A stretch of 64,000 nt of DNA from Candidatus Neomarinimicrobiota bacterium (GCA_036476315.1 JAZGBI010000022.1:1-64000); one strand, 5' to 3'; positions 25,249-34,761 are shown, counted from the stretch's first letter. The notes: a model not told the origin generated them from the sequence alone. Made by a program: numbers and translations.

Positions 25249-27078
25249 CTAGGTCCGCAACCATCGTTCCCATTCCCTCAACCTCACCTGGGGGATTTCG
25301 TAAATCCTGAACAACTTCTCCCGATAGAGAGTCTGGTTGATACGATGGGTGAGGGTGAAAAGATGAATCTTGACGAGGGCCCTTCCTGAGTGAGCTATCT
25401 GCTGCAGGAGCGTATCCTCCACCGGAAGTACCCAAACGAATTCCACCCGCCCGTCCTCAGCAACTGTTTCATCCATTTCAACGACCTTCTCCTCTGATAT
25501 CTGGTAGAGGATGGAGTCATCGTCCAATACCACCAATCCATCGATCCCGAATTCGGTCATGCCCTCAAGAATCAGGTAGTAGGTTTTCTTCTTTTCTCCC
25601 CCACCACGCAGTCGTAGCTGAAACGTCGTTGTCAGTCTGCCGTGATAAGGTTTGTCCGGATACTCGTTTGGATCATACAGGTATCCGAAGTTCTCCTCAA
25701 AAACCTTTTCTCCACGGGAGCTTTTCTTTTCTTCAAACCTGTATTCCAGCTCCCAGTATTGAGCCGTATGCTTGAAATCTGTGCGAATTATATCTCTGAA
25801 TTTCTCAGTTACGTCGGCAAATTCCCCATACAGCTCCTGGGCCTTCTCCCCGCCCTCGTCAAACTCATCCTCCAGCCGGTCAAGCAAATCTGATTCCCGG
25901 TCACCCAGCTTCTCCATCCTGGCCGCCTCCGTGATGAGTCGCTGCTGTATCTGCCGGACGCCTTCCAGTAACCCGCCTGTGCTGGAAACGGAAGTTTTGC
26001 ACTTCTGGAATGCCAGCCTTAATTCCCGGTATGGAGTCTCTTCAGTGGAAACGCCCGTTGGTGCCGCGTCCAACAGCCCTGAATACTGAAGACTGCACGC
26101 CTCAGCTGCCGATTGGCTCTCTAGTTGTAGTCTGGCCATCTCGGCCACACCGTCTTCCATTTGCCCTATGAGCTCTCCGAAAGTATCCAGCAGCTCCAGA
26201 ATGTCCCGGAGCTTCTCCCTGTCGCTCTCTGAAGACTCTTGCAGGTAAACTATTTCATTTGTGACGGTTTGCTCTGACTCAACAATTGACCGGTAGAGTT
26301 CCCAGACACGCTCTTCATCACCGCTTTTCGCTCTTCCTGCGAGGAGATAGTCGAGTGAACTCATTAATGAGGCGAGAGAATCTGTCATGGTTCGAAGATG
26401 CCTGTGGGTCTGCTCCAGTGAGAGGCGAATCGAATCACCCTTCCCATAAACGGGAAATCGAGCCAGCGCATCATCCATCGACCGAAACTTCCCCAGCGGC
26501 TTTTGGGACCTGGAAAGGGACCTTTCAGATTCTTTCCCTGATTCATCGACATCCGTTTCCAGCTCCTTGCCAAATTCTATTACTTCATCCATCCTTTCCG
26601 TAAAGGTGAAAACCGATTCCCTTAAAGGTTCCTGCCGGTTGATTTCAGCACGGGAGTTTTCCAGGTTCTCTCCGAATCGTCTCGCGAGGTTCTCAGCCTC
26701 TTCCCAGTTTTCGTCTTCGGGCGTTAGCTTCTCCACGGACCTCAGCAATCCTGCGCTGAAAAGCTTCAGGTAGGATTTGTGGTCTTTATTCAGGGACGTG
26801 GCGTGTTCACGGAGTTCTGTCACAGAGTTTCTGTATGCCTGGTAGTCGCTTTCAATCGATTGATAGAAAGGTGATCTCTGAGAAGCAGCATCGAACAGAG
26901 ACCTCAGTTTCTTCTCTACCTCCCGGTAGTCCCGTTCTGAGTCTTTTGCCCATGAAGCTATCTCGCTCACCGGGCTCTCAAACCCGGTTCTCAAAAGCTC
27001 TTCCTGATCACCCGACTGCCAGGCGGGTGGGAGTATCAGCGCCAAACAGAGGCCGTACGAAAGTCGTGGGAGTTTCAT
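25249..27078 (-). CDS. Exported coiled-coil protein of unknown function
   Basis: From ATG 27078 the protein is 609 aa. It begins with a likely signal peptide (MKLPRLSYGLCLALILPPA) and is then highly charged and helical through about residue 430, with strong coiled-coil character (EEAENLARRFGENLEN, DREKLRDILELLDTFGELIG). The last 160 residues are beta-rich (LTTTFQLRLRGGGEKKKTYY, IDGLVVLDDDSILYQ). I do not recognise a family. The frame is open to 27117, but that start overlaps argF and spoils the signal peptide. It lies 25 bp downstream of argF. Confidence 0.7.
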   Translation of the reverse strand: MKLPRLSYGLCLALILPPAWQSGDQEELLRTGFESPVSEIASWAKDSERDYREVEKKLRSLFDAASQRSPFYQSIESDYQAYRNSVTELREHATSLNKDHKSYLKLFSAGLLRSVEKLTPEDENWEEAENLARRFGENLENSRAEINRQEPLRESVFTFTERMDEVIEFGKELETDVDESGKESERSLSRSQKPLGKFRSMDDALARFPVYGKGDSIRLSLEQTHRHLRTMTDSLASLMSSLDYLLAGRAKSGDEERVWELYRSIVESEQTVTNEIVYLQESSESDREKLRDILELLDTFGELIGQMEDGVAEMARLQLESQSAAEACSLQYSGLLDAAPTGVSTEETPYRELRLAFQKCKTSVSSTGGLLEGVRQIQQRLITEAARMEKLGDRESDLLDRLEDEFDEGGEKAQELYGEFADVTEKFRDIIRTDFKHTAQYWELEYRFEEKKSSRGEKVFEENFGYLYDPNEYPDKPYHGRLTTTFQLRLRGGGEKKKTYYLILEGMTEFGIDGLVVLDDDSILYQISEEKVVEMDETVAEDGRVEFVWVLPVEDTLLQQIAHSGRALVKIHLFTLTHRINQTLYREKLFRIYEIPQVRLREWERWLRT

Positions 27079-27103
27079 GGGGTAGTACCGCTGCTGAAAA
27101 TTC

Positions 27104-28024
27104 CTAGCGATCCCCACCCGTCAGGGTGACCATAATTGCCTTCTGAATATGAAGACGATTCTCTGCCTCATGGAAAACGAGGGACCTGGGACCATCTATC
27201 ACTTCGTCAGTGACCTCGTCACCCCTGTGGGCCGGAAGGCAGTGCATGAACCAGGCTTCCTCCCCCGCGGCTTTCATCATTTGGGAGTTTACCTGATAAG
27301 GCCGGAACAATTCTTTCCGCGACTCGGCCTCAGATTCCCGTCCCATACTGGTCCAGGTATCCGTATAAACAACATGGGCACCGGGAACGGCGGTCAGCGC
27401 ATCGTGGGAGATGGAAATCTCACTCAAACCAGCCGACTTCGCGGCCTGAAATGTCTTTGAATCGGGTTCACAACCTTCCGGACACGCGACGGTCAGCTTG
27501 ATGGGAATCCTCTGGGCCAGATTGAGCCACGAGTTGGCCAAATTGTTGCCGTCTCCCACAAACACAACCTGCAGCTCCTTGAGATGTCCCCGGTGCTCCA
27601 GAATCGTGAAGATATCCGCCATGACCTGGCACGGATGATTGTAGTCTGTCAGTCCATTGACAACGGGTACGGTGGCGTACTCACTCAATTCGAGCAACTG
27701 TTCGTGGTCAGACACCCTTGCCATGATGAGGTCGTTATATCGAGACAGCACTTGAGCAAGATCCTTTCCCGATTCCCGTGTGCCGAGTCCAATGTCTGAA
27801 GGCGCCAGATAAATGGCATGTCCTCCCAGCTGCCACATGCCCGTTTCAAACGATACCCGAGTTCTGGCGGATGGCTTCCGAAATACCATCGCAAGGGATT
27901 TCCCCTTCAACAGGTGGTGTTCCGTCCCCGCTTTCGTCTCCTTTTTCAGCCGGGCAGCCAGTCGAAAAAGCTCATCAATTTCCTGGGATGAGAAATCGAT
28001 AATGTGGAGAAAATCACGTTTCAC
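27104..28024 (-). CDS. argF: Ornithine carbamoyltransferase
   Basis: The 306-aa enzyme transfers the carbamoyl group to ornithine in arginine synthesis. Carbamoyl-phosphate residues sit in FRKPSARTRVSFE (an SxRTR version of STRTR). HPCQ, the ornithine loop DTWTSMG and FMHCLPAHRGDEVT are all present. The SMG motif favours ornithine over N-acetyl or N-succinyl ornithine. Length is normal. No other arg gene is nearby. A repeat array with two hairpins separates it from hslU upstream, so it probably has its own promoter or depends on read-through. Confidence 0.94.
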   Translation of the reverse strand: MKRDFLHIIDFSSQEIDELFRLAARLKKETKAGTEHHLLKGKSLAMVFRKPSARTRVSFETGMWQLGGHAIYLAPSDIGLGTRESGKDLAQVLSRYNDLIMARVSDHEQLLELSEYATVPVVNGLTDYNHPCQVMADIFTILEHRGHLKELQVVFVGDGNNLANSWLNLAQRIPIKLTVACPEGCEPDSKTFQAAKSAGLSEISISHDALTAVPGAHVVYTDTWTSMGRESEAESRKELFRPYQVNSQMMKAAGEEAWFMHCLPAHRGDEVTDEVIDGPRSLVFHEAENRLHIQKAIMVTLTGGDR

Positions 28025-28025
28025 G

Positions 28026-28219
28026 ACTGGTGACTGGATACTTGATACTGGATGCTAGATACTGGATGCTAGATACTGGATGCTAGATACTGGATACTAG
28101 ATACTGGATACTGGATCCTTGATACTTGACCCTTGATACTTGACCCTTGATACTTGCCTGTCCCGTAGCGTCAGCGTACGGGGATACTTGACCCTTGATA
28201 CTTGATCCTTGGATCTTGC
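28026..28219 (+). repeat. Period-7 array (ACTGGAT/GCTAGAT then ACTTGAT/CCTTGAC)
   Basis: Nineteen heptamers keep one phase from 28026 to 28158: alternating ACTGGAT and GCTAGAT, then ACTTGAT, CCTTGAT and ACTTGAC. A 28-bp hairpin (28157-28184) follows, then about five more units. The array lies between argF and hslU, which are co-oriented. The ACTTGAT part is the reverse complement of the ATCAAGT part of the 13457-13686 array. Confidence 0.85.
28157..28184 (+). repeat. 28-bp hairpin, exact inverted copy of 13567-13594
   Basis: CCCGTA and TACGGG arms enclose a 9-nt loop. The hairpin is embedded in the heptamer array, as is its partner copy. Confidence 0.85.
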
Positions 28220-28278
28220 CTGCCCCGCCCGCCTGCTCCCGAAGGGCGGGCAGGTGGGAGCGAAACGACCGTACGGGG
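28220..28278 (+). repeat. REP-like GC-rich hairpin, 59 bp
   Basis: By eye it is 56/59 identical to the reverse complement of 51684-51742. It contains CCCGCCTGCTCCC and an inverted GGGCGGG partner, and ends GTACGGGG. It lies 5 bp beyond the hslU stop codon and could form a strong RNA hairpin at the end of that operon, though no T-tract follows. Confidence 0.85.
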
Positions 28279-28283
28279 GTTTT

Positions 28284-29627
28284 TCAGAGAATGTACCGGC
28301 TCAGATCCTGATCCTTGACGATTTCCTGCAATTTATCTTGGACCATCTGCTTCGTGACGGCAATGGATTCATCCTTGCCGCTCGATTTCTCAAACAGGAT
28401 ATCCTCAAGGAGGGTTGTCATGACCGTATGAAGTCGACGGGCCCCGATGTTTTCCGTGGCCTCATTGACTTCACTGGCAATCTTTGCAATCTCCAGAATG
28501 GCCGCCGCGCTGAATTTCAGACTCACCCCCTCTGTATTGAGAAGGGCCGTGTACTGTTTGATAAGCGCATTTTCCGGGTGAGTGAGGATTTTCACAAAGT
28601 CATCGGTGGTCAGCGAATCCATTTCAACCCGGATGGGGAATCTACCCTGGAGCTCGGGGATCATATCAGACGGCTTTGACACATGAAACGCGCCTGCCGT
28701 GATAAAAAGAACATGGTCTGTTCTCACAATGCCGTATTTGGTGATAACGTTGCTCCCCTCCACGATGGGGAGAATATCCCTCTGAACCCCTTCACGGGAG
28801 ACATCAGGACCGGCGCCGCCGCTTCCGCCCACTATCTTGTCAATCTCATCGAGAAACACGATCCCGGAATTTTCCACGCGAGATTTCGCCTGTCGCTGGA
28901 CTTCTTCATGATCGATCAGTTTCGCTGCCTCTTCGGCCTCAAGGATCTTCCGGGCTTCAGACACAGCGGTCCGGCGACGTTTCGTCCGTCTCGGGATGGC
29001 ACTGCCAAACATGTCCTGCAGATTGACTCCCATCTCTTCCAGCCCAATGGGTCCAAAAACTTGCATAAACGGCATTGATTCGTCACGAACCTCAAGCTCA
29101 ATGATTCGATCTTCAAACTCCCCGGCCGTCAATTTGGCGCGAAGTTTTTCCCGCGTCCTCTTTCTCCTTTCTTTCAGTTCCGGATTTTCCTCCCCTCCCG
29201 ATACCGTGCCATCGCTGGGAAAAAGGATGTCCAGAATCCTTTCGTTGGCCATCTCCTCCGCCTTAACGGCCACTTCCTGCTCCTTTTCCCGCTGCACCAT
29301 GGAAACCGCGATGTCCATGAGGTCGCGAATGATCGATTCCACATCCCGACCCACGTAGCCCACTTCAGTAAATTTCGAGGCTTCAACCTTTATGAATGGG
29401 GCATTGGCCAGGTTCGCCAACCGGCGCGCGATTTCCGTTTTTCCTACCCCCGTGGAGCCGATCAGGATGATATTGTTGGGAACGATCTCTTCACGCATTT
29501 CATCGGACAGTTGTTGACGGCGCCACCTGTTTCGCAGCGCGATGGCCACCGACTTCTTGGCGTTCTTCTGGCCTACAATGTAGCGATCCAATTCTGCCAC
29601 AATCTCTCTGGGAGTCAGGTCTTTCAT
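28284..29627 (-). CDS. hslU: ATP-dependent protease ATPase subunit HslU
   Basis: The 447-aa AAA+ unfoldase partners HslV. It begins [20 protein letters not shown], has Walker A GSTGVGKT near residue 57, the pore region after GYVGRDVES, the HslU-specific I-domain (about 110-240), Walker [10 protein letters not shown] and the arginine-rich sensor GARRLHTVM. The C-terminal DLSRYIL is the conserved tail that docks into HslV. All motifs are intact and length is normal. It overlaps hslV by 4 bp and ends the long operon that starts at kdsB. Confidence 0.96.
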   Translation of the reverse strand: MKDLTPREIVAELDRYIVGQKNAKKSVAIALRNRWRRQQLSDEMREEIVPNNIILIGSTGVGKTEIARRLANLANAPFIKVEASKFTEVGYVGRDVESIIRDLMDIAVSMVQREKEQEVAVKAEEMANERILDILFPSDGTVSGGEENPELKERRKRTREKLRAKLTAGEFEDRIIELEVRDESMPFMQVFGPIGLEEMGVNLQDMFGSAIPRRTKRRRTAVSEARKILEAEEAAKLIDHEEVQRQAKSRVENSGIVFLDEIDKIVGGSGGAGPDVSREGVQRDILPIVEGSNVITKYGIVRTDHVLFITAGAFHVSKPSDMIPELQGRFPIRVEMDSLTTDDFVKILTHPENALIKQYTALLNTEGVSLKFSAAAILEIAKIASEVNEATENIGARRLHTVMTTLLEDILFEKSSGKDESIAVTKQMVQDKLQEIVKDQDLSRYIL

Positions 29628-30163
29628 TTCAATTCCAGCAGGGTGATTTGATCGTTTGTGTAGATACAGATGTCAGCGGTGATTTTCAGCGCCCGCTTAA
29701 CGATTTCAGTCGGCGAGGATACGTCACAGCTTATGAGCGCCTGAGCCGCCGCCAGGGCATATCCGGCACCTGAACCCACAGCGACAATGGTCCCATCGGG
29801 CTCCACCACATTTCCGTCACCGGAGACCAGATAACTTTGATCTCGATCCATGAGAGCCAACAGTGCATCAAGGTTTCGGAGGTATTTGTCGGTACGCCAT
29901 TCTTTGGCCAGCTCCACAACGGCCCTCTGCAGCTGGCCGTTGTACTGCTCCAGCTTCTCCTCAAACTTCCCAAAAAGGGTGAGGGCATCGGCCGCCGCAC
30001 CGGCGAAACCGCCCAGTATCTCGTTGGGCGTCGTTTCGAATTTCCGCACCTTGACCGCTTTCTGCTTCAGCTGCATATCACCCAAGGTAATCTGACCGTC
30101 ACCCCCCATGGCAGCTTTCTTTCCAAGCCTTACACCGAGAATGGTCGTGGATCGAATCGTCAT
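29624..30163 (-). CDS. hslV: ATP-dependent protease peptidase subunit HslV
   Basis: I start at ATG 30163 (179 aa), which begins [19 protein letters not shown] followed by [10 protein letters not shown] Thr after the short propeptide (in STTILGV) is the expected N-terminal nucleophile. The frame is open further upstream, but that extension overlaps hflC. HslV forms the double-hexamer proteolytic core with HslU. FVISPRR-type upstream residues are not part of the family. It lies 7 bp after hflC and overlaps hslU by 4 bp. Confidence 0.95.
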   Translation of the reverse strand: MTIRSTTILGVRLGKKAAMGGDGQITLGDMQLKQKAVKVRKFETTPNEILGGFAGAAADALTLFGKFEEKLEQYNGQLQRAVVELAKEWRTDKYLRNLDALLALMDRDQSYLVSGDGNVVEPDGTIVAVGSGAGYALAAAQALISCDVSSPTEIVKRALKITADICIYTNDQITLLELK

Positions 30164-30170
30164 GGTTGCC

Positions 30171-31106
30171 CTATTTCGCCGTGGTGAGATAACGAAGGAA
30201 ATCACCGTCAGTGGTCAGGACCAGTATCGTCTTATCATCCAACGTTTCCCTGAAGATCTCCATGGTCTTGAGGAACCGGTAGAATTCTGGATCCCGGCTG
30301 TAAACAGCGGCGTAAATGTCCGCAGCCTCCGCGTCGGCGCGCCCTTTGATCTCCTGTGCCTGGCGATAGGCTTCCGAGGTGATTTCCTTGAGTTCGCGCT
30401 CCCTCCGACCGTTGATTCGGGCAGACTCGCCCGCCCCTTCCGATCGGAATTGTTCCGCGATGCGGTTTCTTTCCGAAATCATCCGCGAATAGACTTCCTG
30501 CCTCACCTGCTCCACGTAGTTGATCCGCTTGAAGCGAAAGTCGAGGATTTCCAGGCCGAGATCGGAGGTGCGGGACTGCGCGGACTCCAGCACTTCCAGG
30601 GCAAGTTTCGATCGTCCGCTCTCAATGATTTCCCGTCGAGAAGGCTCCTGCTCCCCGAGCTCTTCGGATCTCTCGAATTCCCGGTTGCTGCTTCGCACCA
30701 CTTCAATGAGATCATGATTTGCTACAACGTTACGGGTTTCACCGTCCAGGATGTCGTCCAGGCGTGATTGAGCACCGATCTCCGTGCGCAGGCGTTGAAA
30801 GTATTTAAGAGGATCAGTGATCCGCCAGCGGGCATAAGTGTCCACGTAGACGAACCGTTTGTCCCGGGTTGGAACCTGATTCGGGTCGCCATCCCATTCC
30901 AGAAACCGTTTGTCGAAATAGTTGGCCTTCTGAATGAACGGGATTTTCATCTTCAAGCCGGGAGTCGTTATGGCATCCCCTTTCGGCTCTCCAAACTGCG
31001 TGACAATCACCTGCTCGATTTCATTCACGACGAAGACCCCTCCTCCAAGTACAAGGAGCGCCACTAGTACTGCAATAACGATCAGGATAACGGCAGCGTT
31101 TCTCAT
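30171..31106 (-). CDS. hflC: SPFH-domain membrane protease modulator HflC
   Basis: The 311-aa protein has one N-terminal membrane anchor (VILIVIAVLVALLVLGGGVF) and then an SPFH/band-7 domain with EQVIVTQFGEP, YVDTYARWRI and the RINYVEQVRQEVY stretch. A helical region (EGESARINGRRERELKEI-type) and the C-terminal DDKTILVLTTDGDFLRYL, typical of HflC, follow. With HflK it forms a periplasm-facing cage around FtsH. It overlaps hflK by 4 bp, and hslV follows closely. Confidence 0.93.
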   Translation of the reverse strand: MRNAAVILIVIAVLVALLVLGGGVFVVNEIEQVIVTQFGEPKGDAITTPGLKMKIPFIQKANYFDKRFLEWDGDPNQVPTRDKRFVYVDTYARWRITDPLKYFQRLRTEIGAQSRLDDILDGETRNVVANHDLIEVVRSSNREFERSEELGEQEPSRREIIESGRSKLALEVLESAQSRTSDLGLEILDFRFKRINYVEQVRQEVYSRMISERNRIAEQFRSEGAGESARINGRRERELKEITSEAYRQAQEIKGRADAEAADIYAAVYSRDPEFYRFLKTMEIFRETLDDKTILVLTTDGDFLRYLTTAK

Positions 31107-32083
31107 TTTATCACCTCCTGGCCCAGCGGCAGCAGCGGCAGGACCCCTTTCAATTCACTGTCCAGAACAATCTTCTGTTTCACCGTCGGATAGACGGCCT
31201 CCATAGTCTCAAGGTAAATGCGGCGTCGCGTTACCTCGGGTGCCCTTCGATAGGACGCGAGCAAGGCCCGGAATAACTCGGCATCGCCCTTGGACCGGTT
31301 CACGCGATCGGTGGCGTACCCTTCAGCCTGCTGGATGGTCTGCTCGGCCTCTCCACTGGCACGGGGAATCACACGATTATATTCGGATCTCGCTTCGTTG
31401 ATCATCCTCTCTTTCTCCTGCTGCGCCTGGTTGACTTCATTAAACGCCGGCTTCACGGGATCGGGAGGATTGACATCCTGCAATACAATCTGTTCCACCT
31501 TGAGTCCCGTTTCGTACTGATCGCACAGTTCCTGAAGCCTCACTTCAACTTCCGACGCAATCTCCTGCCGGCCGATGGTCAGCACCTCGTTCACGCTCCG
31601 GTCACCGATGACTTCACGCATTACCGCCTCATTCATGTCGCGAAACGTTTCGGGGAGAAGGGCCCTTACCCTGAAGAGAAACTTGTAGGGATCGCGCACA
31701 CGAAACTGGGCCGTCCATTCCACCACGGCCACGTTGAGGTCTCCCGTGAGCATGAGTGATTCACCCGTAAATGCCTGTGGGGAATACCGGGTTCGAACAC
31801 CGGCTCTTTCAGTACGAAACCCGAATTCCTCCTTGAGTTGGATTTGAACCGGCACCTTGGTGACTGTCTGAATGGGGCTTGGCCATTTGAAGCGGAGTCC
31901 CGGTTGGGCCAGACGCGTGTATTCACCAAACGTCAGGATAACACCTACCTCTTCGGGAGCTACCGTGAAGACCGAACTCCAGACTATGAATATGCCGAGA
32001 ATGACCAGAACGATCGTAACCCACCCCACATTGAATGTGGGAATGTTGATCTCTCTGTTCCCGACTATGATTTTCTGAGCCAT
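31103..32083 (-). CDS. hflK: SPFH-domain membrane protease modulator HflK
   Basis: The 326-aa protein has a short N-terminal tail, one membrane segment (VGWVTIVLVILGIFIVWSS) and an SPFH domain starting PEEVGVILTFGEY. HflK landmarks are RYSPQAFTGESLMLTGDLN and QDVNPPDPVKPAFNEVNQA. It lacks the long glycine-rich N-terminus of the E. coli protein. It acts with HflC to modulate FtsH. It is downstream of rpoN by 35 bp, with no terminator between. Confidence 0.93.
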   Translation of the reverse strand: MAQKIIVGNREINIPTFNVGWVTIVLVILGIFIVWSSVFTVAPEEVGVILTFGEYTRLAQPGLRFKWPSPIQTVTKVPVQIQLKEEFGFRTERAGVRTRYSPQAFTGESLMLTGDLNVAVVEWTAQFRVRDPYKFLFRVRALLPETFRDMNEAVMREVIGDRSVNEVLTIGRQEIASEVEVRLQELCDQYETGLKVEQIVLQDVNPPDPVKPAFNEVNQAQQEKERMINEARSEYNRVIPRASGEAEQTIQQAEGYATDRVNRSKGDAELFRALLASYRRAPEVTRRRIYLETMEAVYPTVKQKIVLDSELKGVLPLLPLGQEVIK

Positions 32084-32118
32084 GATCTTGCTCCTTTCTT
32101 AGTGTGTAACTGCAATCC

Positions 32119-33483
32119 TCAGGGTCTCCTTCTCAGTCTTGCCACCGGGATTTTCATCTGGTCGCGGTATTTCGCCACCGTCCGGCGGGCAATGGGATAC
32201 CCAAGTTTTTTCATGATTTCCGCCAGCTTGTCATCGGAATAGGGATGCTGCTTGTCTTCTTTCTCCACCACCTCTTTGAGTCCATCTTTGACAATCTTTG
32301 TGGAGACTTCGTCTCCGGTCTCCGTTGTTATTCTTTCGGAGAAAAAATATTTCAGTTCATACAGACCGTAGGGTGTCTGAACGTATTTCCCCCGGGTGAC
32401 CCGGCTCACGGTTGATATGTCCATATTGATGCGGTCTGCGATGTCCTTCAGAACCATGGGTTTCAGCGCGGAGGTGTCACCGCGGAAAAAATCGGGCTGC
32501 CGGGTCATAATCGCCTTCATCACCTTCAACATGGTCATCTGCCGCTGCTGGACGGCCTGCATGAACCAGTGGGCGGAACCCACCTTCTTGCGGAGAAACC
32601 TTCGAAGGTCGGGATCGGCCCCATCCTCAGTTTCCAGCAGATTGATATAGACCGGCGACAGACGGAGTACCGGGACATTGGAGTCGTTTACAGAGACAAC
32701 CAGTTCTCCATCCACTTCCTCCACGATGAGATCCGGAACAATGTAGTCCGCACTCGACGTAGGGGCACCCTCTCCCGGCTTGGGATTCAGACGCGATATG
32801 ATGTCCATCGCCTCGTTCAATTCTTCCCTGGAACAACCGAGGCCCCGCCTCAGTTTCTCAAACCTCCGGTTGGCAAAATCTTCAAATCGATGGGTAACGA
32901 TTTCCAGTGTCAGATCACTCCTCGAATTGACCTCGAGCTGAACTCTGAGACACTCCTGCAGACTCCTGGCCCCCAACCCGGGGGGATCAAGCCTCTGAAC
33001 CGTGTGGAGAATTTCCTCCACCTTTTCCGGTGAGACGCTCAGTCTGTCCGCGATTATTTCTACGTCTGAGGCGAGATAGCCTCTTTCGTCGATATTCCAG
33101 GCTATCTCTTCCGCGATTCTTCTCTCCTCCCCGGTGATATCAAGCAGCCGGATCTGCTCCAGAAGTCGATCTATCGGATCTGGCCTGTAAGGAATGGGCA
33201 TCTCCCGATGCTCCTGGCCCTTATCGTACCTGGTTCGGATCCGGTAGTCTTCAGGACTGTTTACGAGATCGCCCCAATCCACCCCTTCATCCTGGTCCCC
33301 TTTATCTGAAGATTCCGGCTCTTCAGCTTCCGACTCTTCCATTTCCAGAACAGGGTTATTCTCCAACTCCTCCATGATCCGATCTTCCAGATCGAGAGTA
33401 TTCAACTGCAACAGGACCGTCTGCAGAATCTGCTGGGGCGTCAGTCTCTGACGCTGTTCCAATGATTGTCTCAGTTCAACCAT
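32119..33483 (-). CDS. rpoN: RNA polymerase sigma-54 factor
   Basis: The 454-aa sigma factor has the Gln/Leu-rich region I at its start (ELRQSLEQRQRLTPQQILQT), an acidic region II, a core-binding domain (RIAEEIAWNIDERGYLA), and the C-terminal DNA-binding domain with the RpoN box ARRTVAKYRDQMKIP. It directs transcription from -24/-12 promoters and needs an enhancer-binding activator, none of which is encoded in this window. It immediately follows lptB with no gap. A sigma-54-type promoter occurs upstream of this operon, which suggests autoregulation. Confidence 0.96.
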   Translation of the reverse strand: MVELRQSLEQRQRLTPQQILQTVLLQLNTLDLEDRIMEELENNPVLEMEESEAEEPESSDKGDQDEGVDWGDLVNSPEDYRIRTRYDKGQEHREMPIPYRPDPIDRLLEQIRLLDITGEERRIAEEIAWNIDERGYLASDVEIIADRLSVSPEKVEEILHTVQRLDPPGLGARSLQECLRVQLEVNSRSDLTLEIVTHRFEDFANRRFEKLRRGLGCSREELNEAMDIISRLNPKPGEGAPTSSADYIVPDLIVEEVDGELVVSVNDSNVPVLRLSPVYINLLETEDGADPDLRRFLRKKVGSAHWFMQAVQQRQMTMLKVMKAIMTRQPDFFRGDTSALKPMVLKDIADRINMDISTVSRVTRGKYVQTPYGLYELKYFFSERITTETGDEVSTKIVKDGLKEVVEKEDKQHPYSDDKLAEIMKKLGYPIARRTVAKYRDQMKIPVARLRRRP

Positions 33484-34230
33484 TCAATCAAGTTTGAAGC
33501 GTTGGCCGAGATATAACTTCCGAGCTTCCCCGTCTCTGGCCAGGAACTCCGCCGTCCCCGATTTCAAAACTTGCCCGTCATAGAGCAGATAAGCCCGATC
33601 GGTTATGGATAACGTCTCCCGCACATTATGGTCGGTGATAAGAACACCGATGTTTCGATCCTTCAAGGACTTTATTATCGACTGGATATCCTCGACGGCG
33701 ATGGGATCGATGCCTGCAAAAGGTTCATCCAGGAGCATGAAATCCGGATCCGTGATCAGCGCCCTGCTGATCTCGGTTCTCCTCCGTTCGCCACCGGAAA
33801 GATTATATCCCTTGCGAGCCCTGATCTGCGAGATGGACAGGTCTTCCAGAAGGGATTCAAGTTTCCTCTCCTGTTCCTCGCCCGAAAGTCCCGTCATTTC
33901 AAGGACAAGCCTCAGGTTGTCTTCCACGGAAAGCTTGGCAAAGATGGATGCTTCCTGTGACAGGTATCCGATCCCCTTTCTCGCCCTCTTGTACATGGGC
34001 ATCTCGGTGATATCTTCCTCGCCGAAATATACATTTCCGGCTGTGGGCCTGATCATCCCGGTAATCATATAGAAGGTTGTCGTCTTGCCTGCACCGTTGG
34101 GACCCAGAAGCCCCACGATCTCTCCCTTTTTGAGTTCAATCGTAATTCCCCTCACAACCATTCGTTTGCCGTACGATTTCTTCAGACCGCGGCCCATGAG
34201 AATCTTGCCATCGCGCTCGGGATCTTTCAT
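33484..34230 (-). CDS. lptB: LPS export ABC transporter ATPase LptB
   Basis: The 248-aa ABC ATPase has Walker A GPNGAGKTTTFYMITGM, the Q-loop LSQEASIF, signature LSGGERRRTEISRAL, Walker B LLDEPFAGIDPIAV and the H-loop ITDHNVRETL. The FYMITG and DEPFAGIDP words are diagnostic of LptB. It powers LPS extraction from the inner membrane with LptFG, which are not in the window. It sits between lptC and rpoN, the classic lptB-rpoN neighbourhood, but without lptA. Confidence 0.95.
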   Translation of the reverse strand: MKDPERDGKILMGRGLKKSYGKRMVVRGITIELKKGEIVGLLGPNGAGKTTTFYMITGMIRPTAGNVYFGEEDITEMPMYKRARKGIGYLSQEASIFAKLSVEDNLRLVLEMTGLSGEEQERKLESLLEDLSISQIRARKGYNLSGGERRRTEISRALITDPDFMLLDEPFAGIDPIAVEDIQSIIKSLKDRNIGVLITDHNVRETLSITDRAYLLYDGQVLKSGTAEFLARDGEARKLYLGQRFKLD

Positions 34231-34233
34231 GGA

Positions 34234-34761
34234 CTATCGATCCGCGACTCCCCACGGTTTATGAATTTTCCAGTGAGTCAGGTCGACATTGGATTCGAAA
34301 CCGATGCCGTACAGCGTATCCATTGACTCGGTCGTCAGCATGATGGTGTCCTGCGTGGCAATCTGTCCCTTCTTGTGATCCCAGAAAAGAGAATCGGTGT
34401 AGAGCGTCACTCCACTGTCCGAAACAACCACCACGTTACCGATGGCCAGAAGATTATCGCTCGCTTCGAAAACAAGGGCCCTGTCCGACTTGACATTTGA
34501 CATATGCTCTTCATCCACGGAATAGAAATCCGTGTCCACTTTCTCATCCAGGATTACTTCCCGCCTGTCCTCATATTTGGCCAGATGACCCGATCTCACC
34601 ACCGCCCGTTTTCTCCCTTCTCTCGTGAGCACTATGGTGGGGTTCCAGGTTTCCTGATCCGGTAACTCTTCCCGGGAAAGCGTCAGGGCAGTCTCCGTAT
34701 CTCCCGTGTTGCCACACCCCGCAATGACCATCAAGAACAGGCTCACCACATAGCGCATCAT
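34234..34761 (-). CDS. lptC: LPS export periplasmic protein LptC
   Basis: The 175-aa protein has a lipoprotein-like signal (VVSLFLMVIAGC) in place of the usual membrane anchor, then a beta-jellyroll sequence with alternating strands (KRAVVRSGHLAKYEDRREVI, SDRALVFEASDNLLAIGNV, LYTDSLFWDHKKGQIAT). This matches the LptC/OstA-like fold. Its position between kdsD and lptB supports the call. A Cys after the hydrophobic stretch suggests it is lipid anchored, as LptC-like proteins of this lineage can be. Its ATG shares a base with the kdsD stop. Confidence 0.85.
   Translation of the reverse strand: MMRYVVSLFLMVIAGCGNTGDTETALTLSREELPDQETWNPTIVLTREGRKRAVVRSGHLAKYEDRREVILDEKVDTDFYSVDEEHMSNVKSDRALVFEASDNLLAIGNVVVVSDSGVTLYTDSLFWDHKKGQIATQDTIMLTTESMDTLYGIGFESNVDLTHWKIHKPWGVADR

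Noticed and set aside
29837-30187. 116-codon plus-strand open frame
   Set aside because: It is antisense to hslV, which is intact and well supported.
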